From positions 213,113 through 277,112 of the forward strand of contig NZ_CYSA01000016.1 of NCBI RefSeq assembly GCF_001458355.1: a DNA stretch of 64,000 bases. The letters run 5' to 3'. The position numbers and the translations under genes are program-made. Origin of the DNA: Thalassovita gelatinovora (lineage in GTDB: Bacteria > Pseudomonadota > Alphaproteobacteria > Rhodobacterales > Rhodobacteraceae). The notes beneath the pieces are model-generated. The model was not told where the DNA came from and did no database searches. It was given only the letters and a program-made list of their open reading frames with translations. This document shows positions 62,518 through 64,000 of the stretch, piece by piece (position 1 is the first letter of the stretch; each line of letters starts with the position of its first letter).

Positions 62518-63224
62518 CTAGCGGAGATTCATAAGCCAGCTCATGTCAGCAAGTAAATCTTTCGCCAGCACTCCTTCGATGGTCGCCATGTTTACACCCC
62601 AGTAGATTAGCATGGTACCAGATCCATCTTCTGTCGGTTCGAGAGTAAGGAAATCGTTTACGGCTTGCGCTGGTGGGGCGAAGCCTGTGTCTGAGATCAG
62701 GGTAATTACGTCCCCTTCTCTCGTCGGGTCAAAATCTGTGATCAAAACAGGAGTCAAATCTTCAGGATCGATACCGTGGTCGACGACTATCTCAAAATCA
62801 TCGGCCCCGGTTCCGCCCGTTGCGACATCACCGTCATTGACGGCAAGTGTATCATCTCCTTCACCACCAATTATCGTGTCAAAGTGGCCGTCGTAGAAAT
62901 CGATGGCGCTAAGGTAGTCATCACCATTGCCTCCATCCACTAAATGAGAGCCATCATCGCTTCCTATACTGGCCCTGATCGTGTCGTTCCCTTCTCCGCC
63001 AAACAACTGCTGGTCCCCGTTTCCAGCGTCTATGCTGTCGTCACCGCCATTCCCGAAAACCGGGTCATCGCCTGCAAATGGATTAAGAACGTCTGCACCC
63101 TCAGAGCCTTGGATAACATCGGTTCCCGTATCAGCAAAACTCGACCTGAAATTTCCAATCCAGCTTGAGGTGGAAATCAAAGTTCCGGGGTAAACGCCTC
63201 TGACGACTGCAACCAACTGACCGT
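62518..63224 (-). pseudogene. RTX-type calcium-binding protein, 5' part removed by IS insertion
   Basis: About 235 codons remain. They hold Gly/Asp-rich nonapeptide repeats (GSEGADVLN, FGNGGDDSIDAG, FGGEGNDTIRA, DGGNGDDYL, IIGGEGDDTLAV) and a C-terminal ITDFDPTREGDVITL unit typical of type I-secreted proteins. The reading frame runs straight into the left end of an IS3-family element at 63225 without a start of its own, and stops in the IS. The N-terminal and possible enzymatic part are therefore lost or lie beyond the IS elements. Confidence 0.82.
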
Positions 63225-63290
63225 TGACCTGCCCCCCACAAAATCCCTCACTTTAATGTAGAGTCTGCTCAATCTTGAAGGAGCAGACGA

Positions 63291-63554
63291 ATGCGAAAGA
63301 GCCGTTTTACCGAGGCGCAGATAATCGGGATGATCAAGGAGCAAGAGGCTGGCATGCCGACGGCTGAGGTGTGTCGTAGACACGGCCTCAGCCCTGCGAC
63401 GTTCTACAAGTTCAAGTCCAAGTATGGCGGCATGGAAGTGTCGGATGCTGCCAAGTTGAAAGCGCTGGAGGACGAGAATGCCAAACTCAAGCGCCTGCTG
63501 GCTGATACCATGCTGGACAACGTCGTGCTGAAGGATTTGCTGGGAAAGAACTGA
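63291..63554 (+). CDS. IS3-family transposase OrfA
   Basis: An 87-residue OrfA with an HTH (FTEAQIIGMIKEQEAGMPTAEVCRRHGLSPATFYKFKSKYGG) and a C-terminal leucine-zipper segment (KLKALEDENAKLKRLLAD). It binds the IS ends and makes OrfAB by frameshifting in intact elements. Here the orfB partner is disrupted, so the element cannot move by itself. Confidence 0.93.
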   Translation: MRKSRFTEAQIIGMIKEQEAGMPTAEVCRRHGLSPATFYKFKSKYGGMEVSDAAKLKALEDENAKLKRLLADTMLDNVVLKDLLGKN

Positions 63555-63559
63555 CGACA

Positions 63560-63658
63560 TTGACCAAGCGGCGAGAGGCAGCGCTCAGGGCGATGCGGGA
63601 TCATGACATCTCGCAGCGCCGGGCTTGCCGGCTTGTCGGTGTCGACCCAAAGACGGTC
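63560..63658 (+). pseudogene. IS3-family transposase OrfB, truncated by second IS
   Basis: The reading frame from TTG 63560 encodes LTKRREAALRAMRDHDISQRRACRLVGVDPKTV, the usual OrfB start. It then enters foreign sequence at about 63659 and stops 13 codons later. The DDE catalytic part is absent here. Confidence 0.82.
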
Positions 63659-64000
63659 TGGACCTGTCACGGTTTCGTGCCGCCCCAAGTGCTCGTTTAA
63701 GCCACCTTCCGCTCAAAAGCGACGGGGCTTTTCCAGCCCAGTGCTGAATGGCGTCGGCGCGGATTATAGAAGCCATTGATGTATTCGAAGATAGCCATCT
63801 CAGTTTGCCGCCTGGTTGCCCATGACCGCCGCCAGATCAGCTCGGCCTTGATGGTTTTGAAGAATGTCTCGACGGCCGCATTGTCATAACAATTACCTTT
63901 GCCGCTCATGGAGACTTTGAAGCCATGCTGGCGCAGGATCTTCTGGTAGTCATGCGAACAGTATTGGCTGCCCCTGTCGCTGTGGAAGATGCAGCCCTTT
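63659..64000 (-). mobile_element. Second IS3-family element, inserted in the first (runs off window)
   Basis: The end begins TGGACCTGTCACGG at about 63659, inside orfB of the first element. On the minus strand it encodes the C-terminus of a different IS3-family OrfB. The other end lies outside the window. The insertion point is exact only to a few bases because no target duplication can be checked. Confidence 0.75.
63697..64000 (-). CDS. IS3-family transposase OrfB, C-terminal part
   Basis: About 100 C-terminal residues of a DDE integrase-fold transposase. FHSDRGSQYCS holds the second catalytic Asp, NAAVETFFKTIKAELI the catalytic Glu, and NGFYNPRRRHSALGWKSPVAFE the usual C-terminus. The frame is open to the right edge, so the N-terminus and orfA lie outside. 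Confidence 0.92.
   Translation of the reverse strand, partial: KGCIFHSDRGSQYCSHDYQKILRQHGFKVSMSGKGNCYDNAAVETFFKTIKAELIWRRSWATRRQTEMAIFEYINGFYNPRRRHSALGWKSPVAFERKVA

Larger units (their letters stand above)
63225..63658 (+). mobile_element. IS3-family element (first), interrupted in orfB
   Basis: The left end starts TGACCTGCCCCCCACAAAA at 63225, a typical IS3-family (IS511/IS407-like) terminal sequence. It carries orfA and the first 33 codons of orfB. The orfB frame is broken at about 63658 by the end of a second element. The right end is therefore not in the window. Confidence 0.82.

Noticed and set aside
1..64000. CRISPR array or phage-defence island
   Set aside because: No regularly spaced repeats or cas genes were seen; the only defence-like hint is the solitary PIN-like gene.

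Overview
The window looks like chromosome from an alphaproteobacterium of the Rhodobacterales (Roseobacter-type). The indications are about 60-65% GC in core genes; a DnaG-RpoD pair; RibBX in place of a normal RibBA; MmcB behind an alphaproteobacterial LexA box (GTTC-N7-GTTC); a tRNA-His with A73 and no encoded G-1; small Rhodobacterales-type proteins; and KpsC/KpsS/KpsD capsule export genes. The genus cannot be named from this sequence alone. No CRISPR array, rRNA operon or prophage was seen.

Layout. 1-4,900: the 5' part of a Tat-exported molybdenum hydroxylase runs off the left edge. It is divergent from a tight TetR / PaaK-type CoA ligase / enoyl-CoA hydratase operon. 4,900-6,800: a Crp/Fnr regulator and two small Cys-rich exported proteins. 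7,100-13,950: a divergent catabolic locus. One arm encodes a substrate-binding protein, ABC permease, ABC ATPase, two short-chain dehydrogenases and an agmatinase-type ureohydrolase. The other arm encodes a TetR regulator and a NodB-fold C-N hydrolase. It reads as uptake plus degradation of one nitrogen-rich small molecule, and is the best candidate here for an undescribed pathway. A decayed copy of the ureohydrolase 3' end lies at about 4.76-4.82 kb. 14,000-19,300: fatty-acid desaturase, small proteins, a cold-shock protein and a large membrane hybrid histidine kinase. 19,500-25,040: a class IV aminotransferase against a hydroxypyruvate-isomerase-like protein, then a HAD-UbiA fusion, an SMR-type flippase and a GT-C transferase that together suggest lipid-linked periplasmic glycosylation. 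25,085-26,450: tRNA-His, a GNAT enzyme, a tiny acidic protein and SOS-controlled mmcB. 26,700-32,030: two glycosyltransferases divergent from a large autotransporter.

32,200-43,500: a metallo-hydrolase, then riboflavin synthesis genes (ribBX-ribH-nusB, ribE, ribD, nrdR) interrupted by a forward capsule block kpsS-kpsD-kpsC. A possible structured RNA lies between the nusB unit and ribE. 43,600-47,600: two paralogous chemoreceptors in divergent orientation. 47,600-54,720: hydrolase/OsmC fusion, YjbQ, HlyU-like protein, a low-GC PIN-like gene, rpoD and dnaG. 55,400-58,200: a vWA TadG-like protein and two TadE-like pseudopilins in one overlapping operon. 58,200-62,260: membrane protein, TetR regulator with a palindromic operator, lipoprotein, homoserine dehydrogenase and a luciferase-like oxidoreductase. 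62,500-64,000: an RTX protein cut by an IS3-family element that is itself cut by a second IS3-family element, which runs off the right edge.

Functions were inferred from motifs, order and spacing by eye. No database search was run.
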